A stretch of DNA of 64,000 nt from Acinetobacter marinus (GCF_900096915.1 NZ_FMYK01000003.1:62001-126000); one strand, 5' to 3'; numbered from the stretch's first letter, positions 50,362 through 60,267 are shown. The notes: generated from the sequence alone by a model not told the origin. Numbers and translations: made by a program.

Positions 50362-52572
50362 ATGAGTAAACAGCAAGCGTCGAGTCGATATTGGGTCACC
50401 TGTGCCGATGGTTTGGAAAACCTATTGCAGGAAGAAATTACTGCGCTAGGTGCAGAGGTGGTTGATCGCAAAGCAGGGCGATTGATTATTCAAGGTCAGC
50501 TTGAAACCGCATATCGTATTTGCATGTGGTCACGGCTTGCCTCACGTGTGTTGTTGCCAATTTTCTCGCAAGAGATTGAACAAAATTATGATGATCGTGA
50601 TGTCGCAGAAGAGCTGTTTGAAGCGGCGGTCAATTTTGATTGGTCGCTGATCTTTGCACCACAAAGTACCTTTGCGATTCGCTTGCATACCGAACGTGAA
50701 ATCAAGGTGAATACCCAGTTTGCGACTTTACGTGTCAAAGATGGCGTGGTCGATAGCTTTATGGAAAGCCAAGGTCGCCGTCCAAGTATTGATACCAAAC
50801 AACCTGAAATAACCCTTTATGTGCTTGCAGGCAAGTTAGCGCATCATTTCTGCCTTGATCTGTCAGGCGACAGCTTGCACCGCCGTGGCTATCGCCGCTA
50901 TATGACCGATGCGCCGATCAAAGAAAATCTTGCCGCAGCGATTTTGCAAAAAGCGCAACTGACTCAGCGCAAGCCTGACATGATCCTCGACCCGATGTGT
51001 GGCTCGGGGACATTTATCATTGAAGCCTTGATGATCTTGACTGAACGAGCACCAGGTATGGTGCGTCGTTTTGGTTTTAATGGTTGGCATGGACATGATC
51101 ATGAACTGTGGCAAAGCATCAAGCGTGAAGCGGTCGAACGTCATCATGCAGCGATGGAGCGACCATTGCCGAAGTTTTATGCGTTTGATGCGGACTGGGA
51201 TGCGGTACAAGCCACGCGCAAAAATGTTATTGCCGCAGGTTTTGAGTCGGTACTCGATCAAATTCAGATCGAAGAACGTGTCCTTGGGGATTGGTGTGAC
51301 TTTAATTTAACAAATGAACAAACCGCATTTGTGGTGACTAATCCACCATACGGCGAACGACTTGGTGATAAAGCCTCGAATCGTGCCTTGTATCAAGGTT
51401 TGTCGATGTTGTTACAGGAACAATTTAGCGGACAATATGCTGCGGTAATTGCTGCGCATATCGAGCAAGCCGATGTCTTAGCTCTGGCTGATCCTGAAAC
51501 TTTGCGCTTGATGAATGGTAATTTGCCGATCTATGTGCGTCTGGGACAGGTCAAAGCAGCGACTGATCGCCAACCATTTTTACAACATTGGCAAGCTGAA
51601 AAAGTAGAGATTGAAGAAGCGCAAGACTTTGCCAATCGTCTACAGAAGAACATGCAAAGCCTGAAAAAATGGGCAGTGAAAGAACAAGTCCACTGTCTGC
51701 GTTTATATGATGCAGATTTGCCTGATTTTAATTTGGCGGTGGATTTGTATGGCGAGCTGTTGCATGTGCAAGAGTATGCGCCACCGAAAAAGATTGATCC
51801 TGAAAAAGCTAAAAAACGGTTTAATCTTGCATTGGCGGCGATCCGTGCGGTCACTGGGATTCCACGTGAAAAAGTCTTTATCAAAACTCGTGCTCGTCAG
51901 TCGGGTAAAGCACAATATGAAAAGCAAAGCCAAGCCTCTAAACGCTTTATCGTGCGTGAAGGTGATGCCAAACTACTGATCAATATGACGGATTATTTGG
52001 ACACAGGTTTGTTCTTAGATCATCGTCAGATTCGTTTACAGATTGCCAAAGAAGCGAAAAATAAACATTTCTTAAACTTGTATAGTTATACATCGACTGC
52101 CAGTGTGCATGCGGCATTGGCAGGTGCGGCGAGTACCACCAGTGTCGATCTGTCTAATACTTATTTGAACTGGGCGAAAGAAAACTTCGTACTGAATGGC
52201 TTGACGGTTGATCACCCTGATGAACAGCATCAATTCTTCGCCAGTGATTGTTTTGAATGGCTTAAAGAAGGGCATGAGCAATACGATTTGATCTTTATTG
52301 ATCCGCCGACCTTCTCCAACTCGAAGAAATTCTACGGCACATTCGATGTACAACGTGATCATTTATCGTTGATCAAGCGTGCCATGAACCGTCTGAGCAA
52401 TGACGGCGTTTTATATTTCTCCAATAACTATCGGGGCTTTGAGATGGATGAGGAGATTGAAGCGATGTTTGATGTGGAAGAAATCACCCAGTGGACGATT
52501 GGTCCAGACTTCAAGCGTAATCAAAAAATCCACCGTGCGTGGCGCATTCGTCATTTTGCTGTGGATGATTAA
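50362..52572 (+). CDS. rlmL: Bifunctional 23S rRNA methyltransferase RlmKL
   Basis: The 736-residue protein joins two enzymes. The N-terminal half has a THUMP domain and RlmL (m2G2445) with DPMCGSGTFIIEAL and TNPPYGERLG. The C-terminal half, RlmK (m7G2069), has DYLDTGLFLDHRQIR, NLYSYTSTASVHAALAGA and LIFIDPPTFSNSKK. Both active-site motifs look intact. I chose the ATG at 50362; an in-frame TTG five codons earlier is unlikely. Confidence 0.95.
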   Translation: MSKQQASSRYWVTCADGLENLLQEEITALGAEVVDRKAGRLIIQGQLETAYRICMWSRLASRVLLPIFSQEIEQNYDDRDVAEELFEAAVNFDWSLIFAPQSTFAIRLHTEREIKVNTQFATLRVKDGVVDSFMESQGRRPSIDTKQPEITLYVLAGKLAHHFCLDLSGDSLHRRGYRRYMTDAPIKENLAAAILQKAQLTQRKPDMILDPMCGSGTFIIEALMILTERAPGMVRRFGFNGWHGHDHELWQSIKREAVERHHAAMERPLPKFYAFDADWDAVQATRKNVIAAGFESVLDQIQIEERVLGDWCDFNLTNEQTAFVVTNPPYGERLGDKASNRALYQGLSMLLQEQFSGQYAAVIAAHIEQADVLALADPETLRLMNGNLPIYVRLGQVKAATDRQPFLQHWQAEKVEIEEAQDFANRLQKNMQSLKKWAVKEQVHCLRLYDADLPDFNLAVDLYGELLHVQEYAPPKKIDPEKAKKRFNLALAAIRAVTGIPREKVFIKTRARQSGKAQYEKQSQASKRFIVREGDAKLLINMTDYLDTGLFLDHRQIRLQIAKEAKNKHFLNLYSYTSTASVHAALAGAASTTSVDLSNTYLNWAKENFVLNGLTVDHPDEQHQFFASDCFEWLKEGHEQYDLIFIDPPTFSNSKKFYGTFDVQRDHLSLIKRAMNRLSNDGVLYFSNNYRGFEMDEEIEAMFDVEEITQWTIGPDFKRNQKIHRAWRIRHFAVDD

Positions 52573-52618
52573 TAACAGATAAGTGATCTCAATCGATGGT
52601 TACGTGTTGAAATAAAAC

Positions 52619-52651
52619 AACTCGCTGTGCGAACACAGCGAGTTTTTTTCA
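52619..52651. terminator. Terminator between rlmKL and pldA
   Basis: AACTCGCTGTG / CACAGCGAGTT (52619-52629, 52634-52644), with a CGAA tetraloop, is followed by a T-run. Confidence 0.93.
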
Positions 52652-52681
52652 TGGTTGAATTTTTCTCTATTATGAGGTGTA

Positions 52682-53881
52682 TTAGAACCAATTCACCAAA
52701 GACACACCCAAGCCGACATAGGTGGCTTTGTGGTTATAATCAATCAGACTTTCACCATAACCATCAAAGATTTGCAAATGTCCACGTAGCGGTCCTGACA
52801 GTGGAAATGCCCAGTCAAACTGTAGCGCACCGTGACTATCATCGCCGCCTTTTAAGCTGTGACGTGCCATTAATGAGAAGTTATGATCTTTCCATTTATA
52901 GTTCGCCGTGATGTCGCCATGACCAAGGTAGTCGGTAATATCAGGGTTGTTATCATCCTCATCATCTTCCTCGAGGCGATACCACGGACGGATCATCAAG
53001 GCAAAATTGTCTCGCTCAAATCCGACATTGAGCATGACACGGTTCCAGCTTCGAGAGAGTGGGTCAGAACGACCATTGGATTGATGGTTAAAGGTCACAC
53101 CGAGCAAGCGTCCATGTAGACCGAGTAAGTTATAATTGGTACGGAAAATCAGACTTGCTTCAGGCTCATAATTGGTCTCACGAAATGGACGAGATTCATC
53201 TTCATTATAGACCTGCCAGCGAGAGGACTGGGTATAACCAATCCAGACATCGCCATTGTCACCGATGATATTTTCCAGTGCTTTGGTTTTAAAGGAGAGT
53301 TGGAATTTGGCTTCGGTATTTTTTAAATCCTGCTCTGTGGTAACAGTATTGAGCGGATTTGGGCTGTGTGGCATGGTGTTGGTATCTGAAGTCCAATACG
53401 CAGGCAACAAGTACACAGGTTGATAAGAGCGGATTTGCCATGTGCCGAGCTTCGCTTCAGGGCTCAACTCCCAGCGCTGATCCAGCAAAGAAGTATTCGG
53501 ATTGAATTCAGGCGCTTTGCCGATCAAATTCAAATCTTCTGCTTTTTGTTTAATCTGCGCAGGCACAGTGGTCGGCTCAGGCTTGGCTTCGGTTAAAACA
53601 TTATCGCTTTTATTTTCTGGTGCAGCGTCCGTACTGGCTTCGGCGCTGGCTTTGAACACCAAGTCATAACACGCCAAGCGTTCGGTTGCCGAGGTGAGAC
53701 TGACGCAAGCTGTTGCCGATGCTGGCTTTGGATCACTGGAGTCCGCGCCAACCACAGGCAGAGTATCTTCTGCAAAGGCAAATGTTGAGCTAAGACATGC
53801 ACTTAAGGTCGCCATTTTCAATAATTTGACGGAACTGGTCGCATGTAACGGGTAACGCAATTTAAGCTGTGAGGTAGACAT
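52682..53881 (-). CDS. pldA: Outer membrane phospholipase A
   Basis: PldA is a beta-barrel phospholipase that removes misplaced phospholipids from the outer leaflet. The 399-residue product has a signal peptide ending near AFAED and a ~100-residue N-terminal extension with two cysteines. The barrel carries the catalytic block NHQSNGRSDPLSRSWNR, where the His, Ser and Asn spacing equals that of E. coli His142, Ser144 and Asn156. The calcium-side motifs FRETNYEPE and WIGYTQSS are present. GGAG precedes the ATG. Confidence 0.94.
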   Translation of the reverse strand: MSTSQLKLRYPLHATSSVKLLKMATLSACLSSTFAFAEDTLPVVGADSSDPKPASATACVSLTSATERLACYDLVFKASAEASTDAAPENKSDNVLTEAKPEPTTVPAQIKQKAEDLNLIGKAPEFNPNTSLLDQRWELSPEAKLGTWQIRSYQPVYLLPAYWTSDTNTMPHSPNPLNTVTTEQDLKNTEAKFQLSFKTKALENIIGDNGDVWIGYTQSSRWQVYNEDESRPFRETNYEPEASLIFRTNYNLLGLHGRLLGVTFNHQSNGRSDPLSRSWNRVMLNVGFERDNFALMIRPWYRLEEDDEDDNNPDITDYLGHGDITANYKWKDHNFSLMARHSLKGGDDSHGALQFDWAFPLSGPLRGHLQIFDGYGESLIDYNHKATYVGLGVSLVNWF

Positions 53882-53930
53882 ATGGACTCCAGAAAAGCGC
53901 TTAAAGCAAATTAATCAACTGTTTAAAATT

Positions 53931-56879
53931 CTATATACGTTTGATCTCAAAACCAAGCCCTTCCAAGTCATTTTGACGGGCGATCGGGGCAACCACAGAT
54001 CGAGATGGGGTTTGATCAACGAGATATTGCGCTGTGACACGGCGTAAATCCTCAATCGTCACATCCAAAAGTCGCTGACGAAGCGCCTGACGGAAAGCAT
54101 GCCCTCGCTGATGAAAGTCAGCATAGCAACTGGTGATCGCCTCGCCCGCAGGTGAACCTGGTTTATCCATGCTAGATATCACACCGAGAATGGCTTCTTC
54201 GATCTGATGCGGTTTGGCATCATGAGTCATGAGCCAATCAATCGAGCGCTCGAAATCAGCAAAAGTTTCACTCAATCGTGGATCACGATAGCTAAAGAAA
54301 CGGAATGCACAGGCATTGGCATCATAGCCTGCACCGCCACCATAAGCACCGCCTTGCTCACGAATCGCTTGGTGTAAGAAGCCATCTCGTAGATAAGGAC
54401 CAAGAATGGTCAGTACCGCAGCATCAGGATAGTCAATCGCTACCGCAGGGTAGACACTAGCACAGAACTGGACATTGGATTGAATCAACCACGCTTGATC
54501 TTGAGTGTTACTTTCAAAAGATGGCGTGGCTAATGGTGCGGTTTCAGTATCTACAGCATTTTTAGACCATACATCAGCAAGTTTTTGCAACAATTCATCG
54601 CCAAACTCTTTTTCGCAGACCAATAAGAATTGTTTTGGCTGATTGAGAATGCGTTGCTGTAAAGACTGAATCTGCGTAATAAATTGAGTGTAGCTCACGT
54701 CATTTTCACGAATATCATCAATCAGCTTCGATAGCCATTGTAGGGCAGGCAAACCTGTCACATGATAATCCCGTTTTGCATAAGCACTCATATTACGTGC
54801 AGCAGTTTGCATGGCATAACCATGTCCTGCATTACTGAGGCGAGCTTGCCAGCGGGCTTTGCGTTGTTGAAGAAGTTCGAGAATACGGCTCTTTTCATCC
54901 AAGCGAATATTGCAGAAGGCATGTTGCAATAGTTGCATTGCATCAGGGTTGCGATTTAATGCTTTAGTGGTCAGCGTCAATAAAGCACTAATTTGATTGG
55001 CATCATCGACCTGACTACGCAAGCTCACACCCATGCCGACACCGCCACTGATTTCCGTCTGACGTTGTTGCATGGTCAGATAATCATCATCGCCTGCGCC
55101 GACTTCACCCATCAGCAAAGCGAGAATACCCAAATATGGCGATTGCACCACATCATCAGGCAGTTCAATCAATACTTGCTGATAAAATAGTCCATTCGTG
55201 CCTGAATGATACAACTTGACAGGCGTTTCACGATTTGCCTGCTGGTTTGCCAGTTGAATGGTAGTGTCGATTGGCTCGATATGTTTGAGATCGGCAGGAA
55301 TATCTTCCAAACCGACTTTAGGCAATAACGACAAATCATCTTCAGTGGCTTGACGTTGTTTCAATGCTTCGGCTTGTTCGATCAGTTGCGTGCGATCTGC
55401 ATCGGTCAATTTTTCATTGATGTGATCAAGTCGTGCTTGCTCGGCAGCTTGTTCTTGCGCAGAAATATTTTGATCGGGAATCAGTGTCATACGCACACGA
55501 TGCGGATTATCAATGAGATAAGTCTGAATCAAGTTGGATAGCCACATTGGATCTTGCAAGTCTTCACGAATTTGCGACAGGGCTTGATCGACATCCCACA
55601 CTGCCACAGGATCACCGTGATGAATGGCAGCGCCTAAACCATTTAAAATCAAACTTAAACCATACGGCGTACCATCACCGCCGACTTCACGTTGATGCAA
55701 TTCGATCTGATGTAAAATGGCTTCGATTTGGCTTTGGTCAATTGGCTTCGAGGCGACACTTTTAAGAATCTCAAGCGTACCTTGCTCAAACTGCTCGGCA
55801 CGATCTGCTTCTGAACCTTGAATACCGCAGTAAAAAGTCATCTCAAAATTGCTATCATCGACGCCAAGCATCGGGCCTGTAGAGTGACCAAGTCCGCTGG
55901 TTTCCAGATATTGACGCAGTGGAGAAGCCGAGTTTTCCAACAAAATGCCTTCGACCAAACGCATGGCAAGACGCAGTTTGATATTGGTCATCTCAGGCAA
56001 TAGCCATGCCATCACATGATAAGTTTTTTCGCTTAAATCTTCCTCATCAACCGCATAGGACTCGACCACTTGAATCGGTTGGCTGAGGCGTTGTTCAGGC
56101 ACAGAATGAATGGTGTTGCCTTGCGCAAAATCTTGTAAGGCTTGTGATTCCACTTGCGCATGAAATTCGGTCACATCCAAATCACCAAAGCTCATCAACA
56201 CTGCATTCGATGGATGATAATGACTTTGATAAAAGGCTTTCAGTTGCTCATAACTCAAGTCGGGAATATCTTTTGGATCACCGCCAGAGTTGTAATGATA
56301 GGTGGTTTTCGGATACAGATGATGTGCAAGTTTGTGATAAAGCTGATCGGTGGCGGCACTCATTGCCCCTTTCATTTCATTAAAGACGATGCCTTTATAC
56401 ACAGGGCGATCATTTTCCAGTTCGACACGAATGCCTTCTTGGGCAAAGTCCAACGGATTCAAATTGGCATGAAACGCCGCATCCAAATACACCGAAAGTA
56501 AGTTATTAAAATCTTTATCATTCTGCGTGGCAAACGGATACGCCGTCCAATCCGCTGCGGTAAAAGCATTCATAAAGGTATTTAATGAACGGCGAATCAT
56601 GGAAAAGAATGGATCACGCACAGGATATTTCTGCGAGCCACACAGCGCCGTATGTTCCAAAATATGTGCCGTGCCTTTGGAATCCATCGGCTGGGTGCGA
56701 AAGGCGACTAAAAAGACTTTTTCAGGGTTTTGATTGCCCAAATGGTAATGCACCGCATTGGTTTTTTTATGGCGGTATTCAAACACGGTGGTGGAAAGTG
56801 CAGGGATGAACTGCTGACGTACCAAATCAAATGCAGAGTGAGTAGATGGGGCGACTGAATTTGAACTGGTCTTCGACAT
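53931..56879 (-). CDS. M16C family zinc peptidase (presequence-protease-like)
   Basis: The 982-residue protein has the inverted zinc motif HILEH (His72, Glu75, His76) in GTAHILEHTALCGSQKYPVRDPFF. It also has the M16C block SLNTFMNAFTAADWTAYPFATQN, and four half-domains typical of PreP. The C-terminal half has the substrate-binding QGGAYGGGAGYDA. PreP relatives degrade peptides in a closed chamber; the bacterial role is not well defined. GGAG before the ATG at 56879 supports this start over the frame opening at 56927. It lies 49 bp from pldA on the same strand. Confidence 0.92.
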   Translation of the reverse strand: MSKTSSNSVAPSTHSAFDLVRQQFIPALSTTVFEYRHKKTNAVHYHLGNQNPEKVFLVAFRTQPMDSKGTAHILEHTALCGSQKYPVRDPFFSMIRRSLNTFMNAFTAADWTAYPFATQNDKDFNNLLSVYLDAAFHANLNPLDFAQEGIRVELENDRPVYKGIVFNEMKGAMSAATDQLYHKLAHHLYPKTTYHYNSGGDPKDIPDLSYEQLKAFYQSHYHPSNAVLMSFGDLDVTEFHAQVESQALQDFAQGNTIHSVPEQRLSQPIQVVESYAVDEEDLSEKTYHVMAWLLPEMTNIKLRLAMRLVEGILLENSASPLRQYLETSGLGHSTGPMLGVDDSNFEMTFYCGIQGSEADRAEQFEQGTLEILKSVASKPIDQSQIEAILHQIELHQREVGGDGTPYGLSLILNGLGAAIHHGDPVAVWDVDQALSQIREDLQDPMWLSNLIQTYLIDNPHRVRMTLIPDQNISAQEQAAEQARLDHINEKLTDADRTQLIEQAEALKQRQATEDDLSLLPKVGLEDIPADLKHIEPIDTTIQLANQQANRETPVKLYHSGTNGLFYQQVLIELPDDVVQSPYLGILALLMGEVGAGDDDYLTMQQRQTEISGGVGMGVSLRSQVDDANQISALLTLTTKALNRNPDAMQLLQHAFCNIRLDEKSRILELLQQRKARWQARLSNAGHGYAMQTAARNMSAYAKRDYHVTGLPALQWLSKLIDDIRENDVSYTQFITQIQSLQQRILNQPKQFLLVCEKEFGDELLQKLADVWSKNAVDTETAPLATPSFESNTQDQAWLIQSNVQFCASVYPAVAIDYPDAAVLTILGPYLRDGFLHQAIREQGGAYGGGAGYDANACAFRFFSYRDPRLSETFADFERSIDWLMTHDAKPHQIEEAILGVISSMDKPGSPAGEAITSCYADFHQRGHAFRQALRQRLLDVTIEDLRRVTAQYLVDQTPSRSVVAPIARQNDLEGLGFEIKRI

Positions 56880-57029
56880 ACGGACTCCAAAATAAAAACG
56901 GTATAGATGCTTCACAAAGCGAAGCATCTAAAAAATGCAAAACAGCTTTGGAGTATACCTAAAAATAGGGGAGAGCGGAAAACTTAGCAATTGTATTTTG
57001 AGGAAGGCTAAAGTAGTATGAGTTATATG

Positions 57030-57042
57030 AAGGTATTACCTT
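57030..57042. promoter_or_regulatory. Palindrome before the antitoxin gene
   Basis: AAGGT-ATT-ACCTT is a perfect 5-bp inverted repeat 37 bp before the antitoxin start. Ribbon-helix-helix antitoxins often autoregulate through such sites. Confidence 0.5.
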
Positions 57043-57078
57043 TATGTGCTTTGTATTCATTATGCGGAGGTCAACTCA

Positions 57079-57351
57079 ATGGCTGTTTCTGTAAAAATAG
57101 ATGACGGTTTGAAAGAACGTATACACATGCTTGCCGATGCACGCCAGCGTTCAGCGCATTGGATCATGCGTCAAGCGATTGAGGAATATGTCGAACGTGA
57201 AGAAAAGCGTGCGCAGTTTCATCAAGATGCTGTAAATGCTTGGCAACAATACCAAGCAGATGGTTTACATCTCACCCAAGCGGAAGCTGAGCAATGGCTA
57301 GTGAAATTAGAAGCTGGTGAAGATGCGGAGATACCTGAGTGCCATCAGTAG
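57079..57351 (+). CDS. Ribbon-helix-helix antitoxin (CopG/ParD-like)
   Basis: The 90-residue protein has an N-terminal RHH domain, MAVSVKIDDGLKERIHMLADARQRSAHWIMRQAIEEYVEREE, and an acidic C-terminal tail that would wrap the toxin. GGAGG precedes the ATG at 57079. It overlaps the toxin gene by 13 bp, the normal antitoxin-first coupling. The frame opens upstream at 57046 but without homology. Confidence 0.85.
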   Translation: MAVSVKIDDGLKERIHMLADARQRSAHWIMRQAIEEYVEREEKRAQFHQDAVNAWQQYQADGLHLTQAEAEQWLVKLEAGEDAEIPECHQ

Positions 57352-57641
57352 CATTTCCTATCATTTGGACACCATCCTCTTTAGCAGATATTCAGCGTTT
57401 ATATCGTTTCCTTGCAGAAAAAGATCCAGATATCGCAAAGCAAGCCATTGCAGCCATTCGACAAAGTGTTCAACCTTTAGAAATCTTTCCTAACATTGGG
57501 CGACCTGTGCAAGAGATGTCGAGTGAATATCGAGAAATTTTGATTGATTTTGGGCAAAGTGGTTATGTGTTGCTTTATCGGTTAGATCAACATCAGCTCA
57601 GCATACTCGCAGTACGTCATCAAAGAGAGGTGGGGTATTGA
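57339..57641 (+). CDS. RelE/ParE family toxin
   Basis: The 100-residue product has the ParE pattern: WTPSSLADIQRLYRFLAEKDPDIAKQAI, PNIGRPVQEMSSEYREILI and YVLLYRLDQHQLSILAVRHQREVGY. ParE toxins block DNA gyrase and RelE toxins cut mRNA; the C-terminal VRHQRE and lack of clear RelE catalytic residues favour ParE. Translation starts at GTG, overlapping the antitoxin. Confidence 0.85.
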   Translation: MPSVAFPIIWTPSSLADIQRLYRFLAEKDPDIAKQAIAAIRQSVQPLEIFPNIGRPVQEMSSEYREILIDFGQSGYVLLYRLDQHQLSILAVRHQREVGY

Positions 57642-57688
57642 TGATCATTTGATTTGAATCTAATCATAAACGTATTTTTGTATAAAAT

Positions 57689-58026
57689 TTAACGTGTTGT
57701 AAAGCAGTTTCTAAAAATATTGAACCAATTTGCATACAGCCGTAATGCGATGATGATAAAAAAGTAGGCAATATGTAGCCAGAAATCACCTACCCAACCT
57801 GCCAAACCTGTCACTGAGCCAGCGCGATAGCCAACGTCCATGAGAATAATTCCTGAGCCTGCTATAAGCATCAAAGTCATAAAAAAGGTGATGATTGCCA
57901 GCCATATATAGCCTTTAATGCCTTTTTTAGCTTCTAAGTTGCTTGCACCTGTCCAACCTATCAGTTGCCACAGGCATATGATCGAAGCGATTAAAATTGG
58001 AAAAAAGGATAGAACATGCCATACAT
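57689..58026 (-). pseudogene. Disrupted small membrane protein gene
   Basis: A long open frame (57689-58036) encodes a membrane protein with three hydrophobic segments: one near LSFFPILIASIICLW, one around WLAIITFFMTLMLIAG, and one at WLHIAYFFIIIALRLYANW. It has no ATG, GTG or TTG until halfway along (58-57.9 kb). ATG codons at 58026 and 58017 are in another frame and lead into a T6 run (58001-58006 on the minus strand). One more T would join them to the open frame and restore MYGMFYPFFPILIA. A deletion, or a sequencing error in the homopolymer, is likely. It follows the next gene by 10 bp. Confidence 0.6.
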
Positions 58027-58036
58027 GGTAGAGCAG

Positions 58037-58693
58037 TCAAGCCTCACCAAAAGGGGAATATAAAAATGCTTGCTCGCTTTCAAACATCTGCTTCAGCATC
58101 GCTTTTCCCTCTCCAGCACCATTAAGCTTTAACATAAAAATTTTCCCGTCCACATTAAGTGGTGGAACAGTTGTATTGACTCTAACCCAGTCAATTACAC
58201 TATGTACCCATTCAGGTTGCCAAACGAGCGCTAAGTCCTTGACCCAACTACTCACAAAAAGCATTTCAAAGAGCGCACACCAACCTAAGAAGATCAGACT
58301 CCACTTTTGTAATCGTCTTGGCGCTAAACCACCATCATTGGCAAGATGCTGTCGAATCGCCTCTCGCTTGACAGGATCATTTATCGCTTCGATCTGTTTT
58401 TCGATCTCAGTGGTTCGGCGTTGTAGGCGTGCTTTTGTGCCAAATACAATGCGATACCAAAACGGTGTCAATGCCATCGCCACCGCTAAGACTAAAAACC
58501 AAATAAAGTTAAAAAATAAATTCTGCTGAAGGCTGTAGCCTGATAACTCAAAACCAAAGCTAAACAAACCCACAAAACCCCAAAACACAATGATCAACAG
58601 GTAGAAAAATAAATATTCTTCGTACAAGCGTTCTGATGCCATCCATTGCAGGACGGATTGTGATGGATTGGTTGTTGTTGCCTTTTGTGTCAT
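58037..58693 (-). CDS. Membrane protein of unknown function
   Basis: The 218-residue product has two N-terminal membrane segments (about 28-50 and 58-80), a charged cytoplasmic stretch (KARLQRRTTEIEKQIEAINDPVKREAIRQHLAND), a third membrane segment (WSLIFLGWCALFEMLFVSSWV) and a C-terminal domain with WVHSVIDWVRVNTTVPPLNVDGKIFMLKLNG. I do not recognise the family. It is followed at 10 bp by the disrupted membrane gene, probably its operon partner. Confidence 0.7.
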   Translation of the reverse strand: MTQKATTTNPSQSVLQWMASERLYEEYLFFYLLIIVFWGFVGLFSFGFELSGYSLQQNLFFNFIWFLVLAVAMALTPFWYRIVFGTKARLQRRTTEIEKQIEAINDPVKREAIRQHLANDGGLAPRRLQKWSLIFLGWCALFEMLFVSSWVKDLALVWQPEWVHSVIDWVRVNTTVPPLNVDGKIFMLKLNGAGEGKAMLKQMFESEQAFLYSPFGEA

Positions 58694-58874
58694 CTTTTAT
58701 TTTCCGTGTTTCAATGCTAAGTTTTTAATAAAATCGTTGATTTGCATGTTGTGCTTTGCGCAAAAAATACCGCAAAGTCCAGTAAATTTCTACAAAAATG
58801 AATTCTTAAATCATAGCCATAGCACAGTTTATGCTACTCTAAGGCAATTTTTTAAAAACATTGGAATTTTGCAC

Positions 58875-59855
58875 ATGACGGCGCCTGCACTGTTTTCACT
58901 TGGGAATGCTTTGGTCGATCAAGAATTTTTGGTCGATGACGAATTTTTAGGTCATGCCGAGCTGAATAAAGGCACCATGCAACTGTGTGACGCAGCGCAA
59001 CAAGCCAAACTGGTGGAATATTTGGCAGAGGCGGAGCACAAAGGGCAAGCCAGTGGCGGTTCGGCGGCGAATACCACGGTGGCTTTTAGTGCGCTTGGCG
59101 GAACAAGTTTCTATGCCTGTCGTGTCGGTAATGATGATTTGGCGAGTTTTTATCTCAAGGACTTGGCATCGGTTGGTGTGCAGACCGATGAAAAATCAAA
59201 AAGCGCAGGGCAGACAGGTACGTGCATCGTGCTCATCACCCCAGATGGTGAACGTACCATGTATACCCATCTTGGCATTACCGCTGAACTCAGTGCAGAT
59301 CAGATTCATTTCGATGCGTTAAAATCGGCTGAATGGCTCTATATCGAAGGCTACCTAGCGACCAGTCCAAGTGCGATTGAGGCAGTCAAACTCTCTCGTG
59401 ACATTGCCAAAAAGCATCAAGTCAAAATGGCAATTTCCCTGTCCGATCCTGCGATGGTGCAATATGCCAAAGCAGGTCTAGATGCGCTGATAGATGATGG
59501 CGTCGATGTACTGTTTTGCAATGAACAAGAAGCCTTGATGTTTACTTCGACAAGTCATCTCGATGACGCTGTACAGGCATTGTTAGAACGTGCAGAAACC
59601 GTTGCGATTACTTTGGGTTCAAAAGGTGCATTGATCGCAAGTCGTGAGCAAGAAACATTCACCGTACAAGGTCAAGCTGTGCAGGCTGTGGATACCAATG
59701 GTGCAGGCGATGCTTTTGCAGGGGGCTTTTTATCAGCTTTGGTGAAAGGGCAATCTTTACAAGAAGCTGCGACGTTGGGTAATTTGGTCGCATCAAAAGT
59801 GGTGAGCCAGTTTGGACCTCGTCTAAGCCTTGAACAGTATCAGGCTTTGCTATAA
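58875..59855 (+). CDS. PfkB family carbohydrate/adenosine kinase
   Basis: The 326-residue product has the two PfkB signatures: GQASGGSAANTTVAFSALGG near residue 56 and the catalytic AVDTNGAGDAFAGGFLSALVKG with the base Asp near residue 275. The pattern GNALVDQEF at the start is typical of the adenosine-kinase-like branch, but the substrate is not certain. The true start is ATG 58875; the longer frame overlaps the divergent gene's leader. Confidence 0.88.
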   Translation: MTAPALFSLGNALVDQEFLVDDEFLGHAELNKGTMQLCDAAQQAKLVEYLAEAEHKGQASGGSAANTTVAFSALGGTSFYACRVGNDDLASFYLKDLASVGVQTDEKSKSAGQTGTCIVLITPDGERTMYTHLGITAELSADQIHFDALKSAEWLYIEGYLATSPSAIEAVKLSRDIAKKHQVKMAISLSDPAMVQYAKAGLDALIDDGVDVLFCNEQEALMFTSTSHLDDAVQALLERAETVAITLGSKGALIASREQETFTVQGQAVQAVDTNGAGDAFAGGFLSALVKGQSLQEAATLGNLVASKVVSQFGPRLSLEQYQALL

Positions 59856-59911
59856 TTTCCAATTAATTAATACTTTAAATATATTGTTTATCATCAAGGT
59901 GTGGAGTAAAT

Positions 59912-60232
59912 ATGCATTTGATTTGCCAAACAGAAGATGTGCCAGAGCGTGAAGCACGTGGTTTTGAAACGCCTGTTGGCGAGTTGATCGTGACACAGCG
60001 TGATGGTTCATTCTACGCCTATAAAAATATCTGTCCGCATCTCCAAGTGAGCCTTGAATATATGGAAGATCAATTTTTAGATATGGATAAGGAATATATT
60101 ATCTGTTCGACCCATGGCGCACTGTTTAATGTTGAAGATGGCGAGTGTATTTGGGGGCCGTGTCAGGGTGATGCACTGACTAAGGTTGACCTTGAAATTC
60201 ATTCTGATGGTGGGATTTATCTGAAAGATTGA
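59912..60232 (+). CDS. Rieske [2Fe-2S] protein
   Basis: The 106-residue protein has both Rieske cluster boxes, CPH (Cys41, His43) and CSTH (Cys65, His68), within an otherwise small single-domain protein. It looks like a ferredoxin-type Rieske protein or the small component of an oxygenase, but no oxygenase is nearby. It is 36 bp before the YqiJ-like gene, so the two may be cotranscribed. Confidence 0.9.
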   Translation: MHLICQTEDVPEREARGFETPVGELIVTQRDGSFYAYKNICPHLQVSLEYMEDQFLDMDKEYIICSTHGALFNVEDGECIWGPCQGDALTKVDLEIHSDGGIYLKD

Positions 60233-60267
60233 ATTTTTTAGCGCATTGAAAAGGGGAAGGATCCGAG

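Noticed and set aside
57689..58693. A selenoprotein reading through the TGA at 58037
   Set aside because: No recognisable SECIS-like hairpin follows the TGA, and a T-run frameshift explains the missing start more simply.
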